From positions 25,047,328 to 25,111,327 of the forward strand of contig OZ024728.1 in the NCBI GenBank assembly GCA_964016875.1: DNA of 64,000 nt. Direction: 5' to 3'. The position numbers and the translations under genes were made by a program. This document shows, in pieces, positions 36,558 through 46,039 of the stretch. The notes under the pieces were generated by a model. It worked only from the letters and a program-made list of their open reading frames with translations, had not been told where the DNA came from and made no database searches. This DNA comes from Fallopia convolvulus (Eukaryota > Streptophyta > Magnoliopsida > Caryophyllales > Polygonaceae). Numbering within the stretch: the first letter of the stretch is position 1; each line of letters begins with the position of its first letter.

Positions 36558-37746
36558 ATGGAGAACCTCGAGCACAATCGAATCCATGAGACTTACTTCT
36601 TGGACAATGGGTACCTCTACCGCGCCGAAAAGCTTTGCATTTCGAGCTCCTCGGTGAGGCATTTGTTGCTCAAGGAGGCTCATGATGGCCGTGGCCATTT
36701 TGGCATAGCCAAAACCTTGGCAGCACTTCGTGAACACTTCTTTTGGCCTCACATGGCCTCGGATGTTCACAAGTATTGTCAAGCTTGTGTGTCGTGCCAA
36801 ACTGCAAAATCGAGGACACAACCTTATGGCCTTTACATGCCCTTGATAATTCCGGATACTCCGTGGGAAGATCTCTCCATGGATTTTATCACGGGTCTCC
36901 CTATGACAAGGCGTGGTAAAGATTCAATCATTGTCAATGTGGACCGCTTCTCCAAAATGGCTAATTTGTGCCGTGTACGGGGAACAACAATGCGACCGAA
37001 ATCGCACACTTGTTTTTCGAGCACGTTGTGAAACTACATGGTGTTCCTAGAACTATCGTTAGCGATAGGGACACCAAGTTCTGTAGTCATTTTTGGAGAA
37101 TGCTTTGGGGAAAGTTAGGTACACAATTACTTTTTTCCACTACTTATCATCCCCAAACCAATGGCCAAACTGAAGTGACCAATCGGACTTTGGGCACCCT
37201 TCTTCGGACGGTGCTCAAACATAACCCACGCTGGTGGGAGGACTTACTACCTTTTGTTGAGTTTTCTTATAATTGGTCCAAGCACTCGGCGACAAAAAGG
37301 ACCCCCTTTGAAGTGGTCTACGGGCTCAACCCTCACTCTCCCATTGACTTGGTGCCACGCCCCTTGAAGACTGGCGAACACCTCGAGGCCAACCGCGCCG
37401 ACGCCATTCGCCGCTTGCACGAGCGCACACGAGTTCAATTGGAGCCTCCAACGATCTAGGACGAGGCGCAACACAACAAGGGTCGCCGCCGCATGATCTT
37501 CAACCCTGGCGATCTCGTTTGGTTGCATCTCCGCAAGGACCGTTTTCCGGACGCCCGCAAAACAAAGCTTCATCAACGTGGCAACGGTCCTTTCCAAGTC
37601 TTGCAGCGCATCGGGGACAACGCGTACCGCATCGACCTCCCAGGCAAGTACTCGGTACATTCCACGGCCAACGTTGTCGATCTCTCCCCCTACATTGAGC
37701 CCGCTTATGAGGAAACGGGGACGTTTCCCAACCAAGTGGGGGAGGG
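36558..37746 (+). pseudogene. gypsy-2 integrase, disrupted
   Basis: HHCC zinc finger (EAHDGRGHFGIAKTL, then CQACVSCQ), catalytic core motifs SMDFITGLP, IVSDRDTKF and NGQTEVTNRTL, so the D,D,E residues are present, and a C-terminal domain (FNPGDLVWLHLRKDRFP, GNGPFQVLQRIGDNAY, VVDLSPY). No chromodomain is seen. There is a frameshift near 36965 and a TAG at 37457-37459. The frame continues over the polypurine tract into the 3' LTR. Confidence 0.9.
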
Positions 37747-38605
37747 TGATGCGACCCCATCCTTGGATGCTAGCCAAGAGGACGACGCCTTCACCTTGCG
37801 CTCATACGGACCAGTCACGCGCGCTCGGGCTCGTGCCATCGAGACCACGACGCAGTACTATGTGTCACGCATTTCTGCGGGCCATGGCGCACCCTTCTCC
37901 GCGCCGGCACACACCACCTTATGCGTCCTTAGCCTCAGAGAACCTCGAGATGAGTCCTGACACCATCCACCTCGAACCAGTCCCTCGCATCAGACCCCAG
38001 ACTTGCGTCGCCCACCAGCGGCGCGACTTGAGGTTCTCGCCAGCCTCAGTCGTGGCCATCGTGTCATCACTCGTGCTAGCGCTTACGACATCGTGCCAAG
38101 GTCTCGCTGCGCCACGCCGCGCCTTGCGATGGCCATTTCATGACACCCTCGTGTCGATGGCGAACGACATATTCACTTTTATGCCTATTTTAGCATGCTT
38201 TCTATTATTAGACACTTCTACTTATGGTTTTGCATTTTTAGAAGGTCCTACTTGGGTCTTGCGCCGATGAGCCTTGCTTGCATGCAAGCCCTAGGCTCGC
38301 TAGCTTCTTTTTAGGGTTTTCTTTGTGCCACACCTATATAAGGTGCTATGTTCTTGTATTTCAGTGTTTAGGCACACTTGGGTTAAATTGTTAGTTGAGG
38401 GATTCTCCTAGACTTTAACCTAGTGTTTGCGCCGTCACTATTGCTATCAAACATTCGTTCCAATTGCTTGTGTTCATGTTCGATCGTTCGTTTTGGACCA
38501 ATCCAACATTGGTTCAAGTCCTTTCCAAGTCTTCCGCTTGCCATTCGAGACCCAATACTCTTGCCATGAAAAGATCTGTCTTGTCCTTCAAACAAGGTCG
38601 CATCA
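37747..38605 (+). repeat. gypsy-2 3' LTR
   Basis: 859 bp with a 10-bp inverted repeat at its ends (TGATGCGACC / GGTCGCATCA). It includes the end of the pol reading frame (PVTRARARAIETT). It is preceded by a G-rich polypurine tract at about 37735-37746. Confidence 0.9.
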
Positions 38606-38739
38606 GATGTGAACTCGAGTCTCTCCTAAACTCCAGTTTCTTGGGCTGGTTCTTGGGCACCCTAGGCATTGTAGTGGATGAATGCCACGCCCGGGAATTG
38701 GTGGTACTTCGGCGCCATTAAGAAAGATACTTATAGATG
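38606..38739. other. Short segment between gypsy-2 and the Cassandra-like TRIM
   Basis: 134 bp of unassigned sequence. On the minus strand it has an ATG at about 38719 with a short open frame, which could be the start of the missing gypsy-1 gag, but it is too short to decide. Confidence 0.3.
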
Positions 38740-39143
38740 TGTAACACCCCGACAATTTATAAGGGATTGAGGTGCTCCCCATGTCAACAAGAGCTCTTCC
38801 TTTTCTGGGTTCGAGTGAGGACAAAGAACTCAAACGTTAAGCGTGCAGGAGCGAGATTAGTACCAAGATGGGTGACCTCCTTGGAAGTCCTCAGGTTGGC
38901 ATGGGATTGCGCTTCTAAGGCCTCGGGTCTTACAAATGGTATCAGAGCCAACTCTAGGTTATGAGTGCACTTGGCCCGGAGGATGGTGACTCAACCTAGA
39001 GGGCGATGCTTGGGCCTTGACGAGGACGTCAAGTGTTTACGTGGGGGAGATTGCAACACCCCGACAATTTATAAGGGATTGAGGTGCTTCCCATTTCAAC
39101 AAGAGTTCTTCCTTTTCTGGGTTCGAGTGAGGACAAAGAACTC
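38740..39143 (+). mobile_element. Cassandra-like TRIM retrotransposon, 3' LTR truncated
   Basis: The first LTR (38740-38934, 195 bp) starts TGTAACACCCCGAC and ends GGGTCTTACA. Two bases later is the initiator tRNA-Met primer site TGGTATCAGAGCC (38937-38949). Only about 117 bp of internal sequence, ending in a purine tract GTGGGGGAGAT, separates it from a second LTR (39052-39143) that breaks off after 92 bp. The first LTR holds a 5S-rRNA-like block (GTTAAGCGTGC, then GTACCAAGATGGGTGACCTC and GGAAGTCCTC). Short LTRs, tiny non-coding interior and the 5S-like block together define Cassandra. Confidence 0.88.
38838..38905 (+). promoter_or_regulatory. 5S rRNA-like segment in the Cassandra LTR
   Basis: Resembles the 3' half of plant 5S rRNA, which includes its internal polymerase III control region: GTTAAGCGTGC, GAGATTAGTACCAAGATGGG, TGACCTCC, GGAAGTCCTC. 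Several substitutions are present. Cassandra LTRs are known for carrying such a segment; whether this copy is transcribed cannot be told. Confidence 0.8.
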
Positions 39144-39237
39144 AGATATTACTCACCGAGAACACTTGCAACGAGTGGAAATCCAAAGTCGAAACAAGGT
39201 TTAGATGGACCTACCTTCACGTGGATTTGATACCACT
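39144..39237 (-). other. gypsy-1 leader and primer-binding site
   Basis: The minus strand at 39235-39222 reads TGGTATCAAATCCAC, starting two bases from the LTR boundary at 39238. The first eight bases fit a tRNA-Met primer. The rest of the leader is cut at 39143 by the Cassandra remnant. Confidence 0.55.
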
Positions 39238-40157
39238 TGATGGTCGGATCATTGGGTGGATTGGTGGTGCGAGGTGATCGCCTTAAGAAGGAAAGAAACC
39301 CTCTCTTGGACCGATGGTGGTGGAATGGTGGCGTAAAGAAACCCTCTATTACTAACTGAGAATTGCAAACGAAATTGAAGATGAAGTTGGATACGACTCA
39401 TCAACAAGTCTTCAACAAGATTCAAAAAAGAAAATGCAAGAAACTTCAATTAGAAAACAAAGGAAAAGGCTAGATAACATGTTCATCATAAAGTCTAATG
39501 AAAGGAGGCCAAAAAACGAGGGTTTTAACCCCTAAGTGGCACGCCCCACTAATCAGCCCACACTCCCCAGATATTACATAAAACTCCCTTAAGTTTCAAG
39601 AAATTCAATTAAACGTCCTCGACAAAACATAAGTCAAGTTTTAGCACTCGTAGAACCAAGAGTCACAAAAAAGACTCCAACCTTCACCATCGTAAGCCAT
39701 CAAAAACTTATGAACCATGAGCTCCTCCTTGATTTGGTCTAGCATTGCCCTAGCTCGTGCTCGTGTGATGCGCACAAGATAGGGCGTGGTGCCTTGGCTT
39801 GGAACCTTGACGCCTTGGACGCCGATCTTGGATACTTGTCCAAGTGGAGACTCTTCTTTGTCGGGAATGTTGAGCTTGTCATTAAAGCTGGAATCCACAC
39901 TCAAGTCATGGTCCAAAGTACCATCACAAGTGCCCGAAGAATTGGTACCATCAAGCAAAGGCAAGGGCGCGCCAAGGTCGGAAACCGGCACTTGCAAGGG
40001 CGCACCACCAGCGGCGTGCAAGGGCGCACCAACCGCTTGCAAGGGCTCACCAACCGCTTGCAAGGGCACGCCAAGAGGAGTCGCCAACGCGTGCATAGGC
40101 GCGAGAGATGGCTCGGGCGTCGGCATCGGAGATACATGGTGAGATGGACTCTCATCA
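39238..40157 (-). repeat. gypsy-1 5' LTR
   Basis: 920 bp, homologous to 1184-1426 plus 12399-13055. It lacks the CACTA insertion and so records the empty site. The coding minisatellite (about 39959-40075) has one more 21-bp unit (7 codons, GAPLQAV-like) than the 3' LTR. A minus-strand frame of 161 codons here is LTR-borne integrase tail, not a gene. Confidence 0.85.
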
Positions 40158-40162
40158 ATAAT

Positions 40163-40770
40163 GGCTTAATGTAGGATCGCCATGTGACGAAATCCTAGGT
40201 GGCGCAATATAATTGCTCCGCTCCAATCCTTATGGATTTTAAATATAGAGAGAGTAAATATCTATTAAGGGATATACAAGTAATTTAGTTAAACTCTCTT
40301 TTTCTATGAGCCTAATTATTATGGGGTAATTTTGATAATTTTTCTTATTTTTTCCTTGGAGAATGATTTGGTCTTAGCCAAGACTTTGCCACCAAGGGTT
40401 TCCATTGGGGTCTCCACTTTGAACTCCAAACTCTAGAGTCAGTTTCGTCATCACAGATCCATACCATTACCACTCCCAACACCACCCAATGACACACCTT
40501 CTCCCTTTCCCTCCCCTTCTCACACTAGGCCATCGTTGGATCCAAAGCTTTGGGAAGAAGAAGCAATCACCTTCCATGCCGAAGAGCTCCGTCGCCAGGT
40601 TGCAATAGTCGATGCCAATCAATGTCGATGATTTGGATCATGAAATCTCCCTAATCATACACCTTCTCCCTCTCCATCTATTTCTCACGCTAGGCCAAGA
40701 AACCGCCTTCCATGTCGGAGAGCCCCACCGTCCAACCGTAGTCATCGATGTCTATTAATATCGACGAATC
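40163..40770. other. Flanking sequence between gypsy-1 and the copia element
   Basis: No gene seen. Two imperfect copies of about 165 bp lie head to tail: one from about 40491 (ACACCTTCTCCCT.., CACACTAGGCCA, CTTCCATGCCGAAGAG) and one from about 40656 (ACACCTTCTCCCT.., CACGCTAGGCCA, CTTCCATGTCGGAGAG), each ending in a GATG..ATCAAT-like stretch. Confidence 0.5.
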
Positions 40771-41149
40771 AGATCTGTTAATGATATTATTTATTAGTTA
40801 ATTTATCTATAATGTAATCTGTTATCTTAGAATAATAGTCTAGTATTATCGTAGATAATTAAGATAGATTCTCTCTAACAACTTTGACTTAGACTAAGTT
40901 AGTTAGATAATTAGAGATAGATTAGGCTCCACTATCTTCTCCATGATCTATGTATGTAGTTGATGAGAAACTCCTATCCGTGTATTTAAATTCAGCTTTG
41001 GTTAATGAACAGAATAACACATTCTCTAAAATCTACACAACTCTTGTATGGTATCATATGCCTCTTGAACTTGGTACCTCCTATCTTCATCTATGGCTGT
41101 CGATCTTCCAACTCTTCTCCCCAACCCACACCAAGTGGACCACCCCTTT

Positions 41150-42440
41150 CTAGTGGTGTAATTCCCACATATCCACAAACTCACCGCCACCAATTACCTT
41201 GCATGGAGTACACAAATTCATCTTACTATTGAAGGTTATGACCTCTTTGGTTACCTAGATGGTTCCATTCTAGCCCCTTCTCAAATACTCCCTACTGATG
41301 CCATTCCAGAAAACCCAAATCCTACGTATCTCACATGGCATTAATGACGATGTTGACCTTCTAGCGTCCCTTGGCGCCCCTCTGTCTTAGAAGGATCTCA
41401 CTGACTACCTCCTTAAAGGACTTGATTCCGCTTTTCAATCCGTTATTGACGGTTTTTACAATCGTGATTCTCCGATATCGTGATTCTCCGATATCCTTCA
41501 AAGTGCTGCACGAAAAACTAATTATTAAAGAGCTTGCCATCAAGACCGAAACCGCTGAGTCCTCCCCTCACTCGGTCACAACCGTCACCGCTCAATCAAA
41601 ATATTTTAAGCCCAAACTAAAAAATTCCCCATCTAGCACTCCTTCGTCGTATAACAACTCACCGACTGCCCCATTTGTGTCCTACACAAACCAACCCCGT
41701 TCGCCGTCACCCTCGACGTCTCTAACCAACCCTGACCAGGCTCCCAAGCCATTCAAAGGTTGTTGTTAATGGTGCCATACAGTTGGCCATGTCCTCTCAT
41801 AGTGCCTCCTATTTAAACAACAATACCCTACCATTCCTCTTCTAAACTCGAACCGATTCCCGACCCAACCATAAGCACATGTTGCGGCAAATACGTATGC
41901 CACCGGTCCATAGCTTCTAGATAGCGGTGCAACCAACACCGTCACTAATGACCTCTACACCTTAGCACTCCACAAACCTTATTTGGGTCTGGATGAAATC
42001 CACATCGGGGATGGTTCAAGTTTGAAAATATCAACAACTGGCTCCTTTGCACTACCCTCTCCTCATAAAAAATTCTCATTACATAATGTTTTATTTGTCC
42101 CTTAAATGAATCAAAATATCCTCTATGTTTCTCATTTTTGTCATCAAACGAATTGTGATATTATCTTCTCATCTTCTCATTCTTGTTGAAGGACAAATAG
42201 GCAACACTCTACTTAAAGGCCCTTGCGTAAATGACATTTATCAATGGCCTTCTTTTCAAGCTTCTGCCAATTCTGCTCAAATAACAGACCCGACCTTGAT
42301 CCATCACCGGCTTGGGCATCCATCTTCAGCAACCTTCAAAAATATTCAAAAGTTGTTTTCTTCTAACATTAATGACTTTTCTATGTCTAGTTGTGACTTG
42401 TGTCGGCGACATAAAAGTCATAAATTTCCTTTTGCTATTT
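41150..42440 (+). pseudogene. copia Gag, protease and GAG-pre-integrase remnant
   Basis: Gag fragments (GLDSAFQSVIDGF, KVLHEKLIIKE) are in several frames with stops. The protease motif LDSGATNTVTNDLY followed by HIGDGSSLKISTTGS lies at about 41917-42050. The GAG-pre-integrase zinc region (LIHHRLGHPSSATFKNIQ, CDLCRRHKSHKFPF) runs from about 42290 to 42435. Polyprotein order is normal, but no frame is intact. Confidence 0.85.
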
Positions 42441-42499
42441 CTACTATTGTATCATCCACTCAATTACAAATAATTTATTCGAACCACCAAGCTTCATCG

Positions 42500-42961
42500 A
42501 TAGTTCATTCCCAAAGCCATTGCTCAAACAAGCCCCTAAAGCCTGGTACCATGAACTGAAATCTTTCCTCCTCCTCCTCCTTGGTTTTCATAATTCGGTC
42601 TCTGATGCATCCATTTTCATACTTCGACATAAAGCATGAGACATTGTACCTCTTAGTTTACATCGATGATATCATTATCACTGGTTCCTCCCCAACCACA
42701 GTTTCTCGCCTCATCACTCTCCTCCAACATCGCTTCTCCCTAGAAGATCTCAAATCTCTTTCCTATTTCTTAGGTGTCGAAGTTCTTCCTCAAAAATCAG
42801 GTTACTTCTTATCCAAGCGAAAATACACACAAGACCTACTCACTAAATCTAGCAAGGAGGCTGCCAAATCTTCTCCCATACACCAATCTCAGCCTCCACC
42901 ACATTACAACGGGCGTTCGGAACTCTACTCCTGTTCCCTACTAACTATCGCACAATCATAG
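42500..42961 (+). pseudogene. copia reverse transcriptase, N-terminal half deleted
   Basis: Begins abruptly within RT (QAPKAWYHELKSFLL, near 42530) only about 60 bp after the GAG-pre-integrase region, so the integrase core and the first RT blocks are lost. Then LYLLVYIDDIIITGSS with the catalytic YxDD (VYIDD), LEDLKSLSYFLGVEVLP and KRKYTQDLL. A frame change lies near 42640. Confidence 0.9.
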
Positions 42962-43049
42962 ACAACCTACAATATTTGTGCATCACTCGCCTAGACATAG
43001 CCTTCACTGTAAATAAACTCTCACAATATATGCAATGTCCCACCACTGA

Positions 43050-43288
43050 AAATTATAATATATTTTATTATTAAAATAAATGAAAATAATGTATTATAAT
43101 TAAATATTATTATTTAATTAAAAATTGATTTTAATAATCATAAAAAAGGATATTTTTGACCCGCTGGTCAACCCGACCTGACCGAAAACCCGCTACAACC
43201 CGACCCGATTGACCCGTGACCCATAACGAAACCGAACCCGATTTAACCTGAACCCGAACCCACCCGACCCGATTGACAGGTCTAATTC
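43050..43288. mobile_element. Unclassified insertion in copia RNase H region
   Basis: The copia frame stops at QCPTTEN (about 43058) and resumes at SSTNLHAFSYADW (about 43300). Between them are an AT-rich half and a half made of CCCGACC/ACCCGA-type repeats ending GATTGACAGGTCTAA. Such ends recur in plant non-autonomous DNA elements, but I cannot identify both termini or a target duplication. Some copia sequence was lost as well. Confidence 0.4.
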
Positions 43289-43793
43289 CATCCCTTTCAT
43301 CCACAAATCTTCACGCCTTCTCCTACGCGGATTGGGCGAGTGACCGAGATGATTTTGTTTCCCTGATTGGCTACATCATATATCTTGGTTCAACTCCAGT
43401 CTCATGGAGTTCTAGAAAACAGAAAATGGTTGCTCGGAGTTCAACGGAGGCCGAATACAAGGCCCTCGTGGACACCTCATCCGAATTGATCTGGGTTCTA
43501 TCTCTACTCAAAGAACTCGGTGTTCAGCTATCTCAGCAACCAATAGTGTTTTGTGATAACATGGGGGCCACCGGCTTAAGTGCAAACTCGGTGTTCCATT
43601 CACGGATGAAACAAGTTGCCTTATCTTACCACTTTGTTTGAGAGTAGGATCAAGGGGGCACCTTGCACCTTTCATATGACTCCACGAATGATCAACTTGT
43701 TGACATCATGACCAAGCCCCTAGCGACACTTCGCTTCGACAATCTAATGTGCAAGCTCGTTCTATCCCGAAGGACGCCTCCCTTGAGGGGGCA
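43289..43793 (+). pseudogene. copia RNase H
   Basis: SYADWASDRDD, STPVSWSSRKQKMVARSSTEAEYKAL and FCDNMGATGLSAN are typical RNase H blocks with the acidic residues present. TGA at 43639-43641 ends the frame; further copia sequence (DQLVDIMTKPLA) can be read beyond it up to the 3' LTR. Confidence 0.9.
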
Positions 43794-43936
43794 TGCTAAT
43801 GATATTATTACAATATTACTTAGTTAATTTATCATTAATATAATATATTATCTTAGAATAATAATATAGTATTATCTTAGATAATTAAGATAGATTCTCT
43901 CTAACAACTTTGACTTAGTCAGAGTTAGTTTGATAA

Positions 43937-44727
43937 CTACTTGAATTCCAGGATACTCACATGATAATTTTACTAAAGATTATACAATATTATGATATTA
44001 ATATAAAATTTAAAATACTTACATATAATACCAAAATAAACTATTTAATTTATAACAAAACTTTAAGATTGTGCCCCGTATTTTAATTGAATATATTTAA
44101 AAATTATTTTCATTATTTGTTGAGATTTTGTCCCAAATTTAGATTAAAATTATTAAAATGCTAATTTTACTTGAATTGAATATTTCTAAATATTTTTTAT
44201 TAAGATATTAATATGCATAAAATAATCAATTTTTATAAAATATTTATTAGGGTTATGTATTAGTGTTTTAATCTTTTACTTCGTAATGAATATAATAATA
44301 TTTTTAAATATGAAGAATATTAATATAAAGATTGGTATCAAAGATAACATAGAGAAAAAATAAAAACAATATAATACTATAACTTAAAAGATAATTACGG
44401 TAGAATATCTAAGAAGGATAATATAACTTATTAAAATATTTTTTAACGTTAATTTTTTAAAATTTAGGTAGATATATCAATATTCTTAAATATGTTTCAT
44501 TTGAACCAAACTCCTAAAATATATCATATATTAGATAAGTAATTTGTTATATTAGAAAATATCAACATATAGATAAGAGATTACATACTTGAAGATCAAA
44601 TCTTGTTATAAGATAAAAACAATATGCATAAAAATACCAACATAAAGAAAAAATTGATATTATTTTATTCAAATAATACCACATGGCGTAATTTTTACAA
44701 CATACATGACTTCTGCTTTATAATGTA
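43937..44727. other. AT-rich insertion inside the copia 3' LTR, unclassified
   Basis: 790 bp, over 75 percent AT, no coding homology. Comparison with the 5' LTR shows foreign DNA from about 43937 to 45297. TTTGATAA before it and TTAGATAG after it could be an 8-bp target duplication. The right part is Helitron-2; the origin of this left part is unresolved. Confidence 0.5.
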
Positions 44728-45297
44728 CTAGTTATACCTGTCGTACCATGTACGACTACGATTCGATATTTTATAGACATTATGAATAGGATATTAATAA
44801 ATAAAAAAATATAATATAAACTTTAATATAAGTAATTTGTTGCTCATAGAATGTATAATTTTTAATAAAATATTATATTCTTCATATTTTATTACTTTTT
44901 ATGTACGTAAATTTAGAGATTATCAAATATTTCAATATATCTATTAAATATTTTATTATCTATTTTTGTTAATTTTAAAAATTATAAATATTTATCTATA
45001 AAAAAATCACTATATATCTATAAATAAATTCATCAAAAGATATATGCTAAAAGATTTATATTTATTTTAAAATATTTTATCTTTAATTTTAAATACTTGT
45101 ATTAGGAAGTTTTCAAAAGATATTGTTATACTAAATAGATATTTGTTTGATGTTAAAGATAGATTTAAAAAGTTAAAAGAAGAATTAATAGGAAAAGGTT
45201 AAAATATTAGAAATAAAAATTAATTTTGTAAATATGAGGTGGGGTCAGAATCATTCTGGTGGCTCGAAAAGGTATAGCTTTAATATATAGTTATAGA
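44728..45297 (-). mobile_element. Helitron-2: non-autonomous Helitron, 570 bp
   Basis: On the minus strand it starts TCTATAACTATATATTAAAG (from 45297), ends CTAG (44731-44728), and has a 7-bp-stem hairpin GTCGTAC-atg-GTACGAC eight bases before the end (44740-44756). It is flanked by A (44727) and T (45298), the A^T target used by Helitrons. No coding content. Confidence 0.75.
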
Positions 45298-45449
45298 TTA
45301 GATAGATTAGAGATAGATTAGGCTCCACTATCTTCTCCATGATCTACATATGTAGTTGATGAGAAACTCCTATCTATGTATTTAAATCCAGCTTTGGTTA
45401 ATGAACAAAATAACACACTCTCTACAATCTACATAACTCTTATAAGATC

Positions 45450-45777
45450 TTGATAAAATCAATTATGAAGAGTTTTGTGCATCAGTTGGTCGCTAGGCAT
45501 CCAGTAGGCCCAAAAAATTGGATTATTCTATTCTTAAACATCTCGATCAGTTGATTGAGTGTTATAATGAAAGTTTAAAGATTTATGTTTAAGCTTTAAG
45601 GAAGACGAACAAGAAAATTACAGAGAGTTAGAATCCACGATTGGGGGAGAGACTGGGAGAGATGGCGAACCTCTTGTCCAAATCCACCCTTATTTTTGGA
45701 CGGGCTAACCTTTTGTTTGGACAAGTCTAGGTATATTTAGCGTGACCGTGAATAATGGAAAATGGAAAAAAACCAAG
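45450..45777. other. Host sequence after the copia element; no gene seen
   Basis: About 330 bp without recognisable genes or repeats. Confidence 0.4.
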
Positions 45778-45985
45778 TACCTCCTGGTCTAGTGGTAACT
45801 GGCGCTAGGTCGCTTAAGCATTTGTCTCAAGTTCGAGACTCTCTGGCGGTGTGGATGCAGCAAAGAGTCTTGGGAGGAATAACACTCATTATGAGGTCCA
45901 ACCACACTCCAGTCCAGACGTAAACACAAAGTGTCGAACTGGGCGAGGGCCAGCCCACCAAAAAAAGGGAAAAAAAAAGAAGAAG
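45778..45985 (+). mobile_element. tRNA-derived SINE
   Basis: The head looks like a tRNA with polymerase III boxes: A box TGGTCTAGTGG at about 45786-45796 and B box AGTTCGAGACT at about 45831-45841. About 120 bp of body follow, ending in a long A-rich tail (45958-45990). Total length of about 200 bp is typical. Clear target duplications were not found, so the exact ends are approximate. Confidence 0.75.
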
Positions 45986-46018
45986 CGAAGAACACCCTTT
46001 TTCAAAGACTAGGTAAGT

Positions 46019-46039
46019 GCCGCGTGCGTTGCACGCGGC
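46019..46039 (-). terminator. Helitron-1 3' terminal hairpin
   Basis: Perfect 9-bp GC-rich stem with a 3-nt loop, six bases from the CTAG end. In Helitrons this hairpin marks the end of rolling-circle transfer; it is not a transcription terminator. Confidence 0.85.

Larger units (their letters stand above)
30646..38605 (+). mobile_element. gypsy-2: Ty3/gypsy LTR retrotransposon, + strand, 5' truncated
   Basis: The 3' LTR is 37747-38605 (TGATGCGACC...GGTCGCATCA, 859 bp) and is preceded by the purine tract GTGGGGGAGGG. The 5' LTR (30646-31414) matches it but lacks about the first 90-110 bp where it meets the Athila-like LTR. The primer site TGGTATCAGAGCC (initiator tRNA-Met) is at 31417-31429. 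Gag, protease, RT, RNase H and integrase follow in order, all broken. The flank after the 3' LTR is GATGT; no matching duplication can be seen on the left because that end is gone. Confidence 0.92.
1184..40157 (-). mobile_element. gypsy-1: Ty3/gypsy LTR retrotransposon, minus strand, split by nested insertions
   Basis: The 3' LTR is the left one (1184-1426 plus 12399-13055, about 900 bp once the CACTA insertion is removed) and the 5' LTR is the right one (39238-40157, 920 bp). Both begin TGATGG and end CTCTCATCA on the + strand. Flanks are ATAGT (1179-1183) and ATAAT (40158-40162), a 5-bp target duplication with one change. A primer site starting TGGTATCA lies on the minus strand at 39222-39235, and a purine tract (TTTTGGGGGG on the minus strand) adjoins the other LTR near 13056-13070. 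Between them are minus-strand integrase, RNase H, reverse transcriptase and part of the protease. Most of gag is missing. The one-element reading is an inference from the LTR pairing; two separately truncated elements is the alternative. Confidence 0.65.
40776..45444 (+). mobile_element. Ty1/copia LTR retrotransposon, decayed, with internal insertions
   Basis: 5' LTR 40776-41048 (273 bp, starts TGTTAATGATATT) and 3' LTR 43794-45444, which is split by about 1.36 kb of inserted DNA. The target duplication AGATC is at 40771-40775 and 45445-45449. A primer-like TGGTATCATATGCC follows the 5' LTR, and a purine tract (TTGAGGGGGCA) precedes the 3' LTR. Gag, protease, GAG-pre-integrase, part of RT and RNase H are visible; most of integrase and the first half of RT are deleted. 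Confidence 0.92.

Noticed and set aside
38838..38905. A genuine 5S rRNA gene
   Set aside because: Only part of 5S rRNA is matched, with substitutions, and it lies between TRIM LTR borders beside a tRNA-Met primer site.
45503..45520. Shared CAGTAGGCCCAAAA with 54400-54413 as a duplicated Helitron flank
   Set aside because: The match is only about 14 bp and lies 500 bp from the Helitron end; probably a common GGCCCA promoter-type motif or chance.
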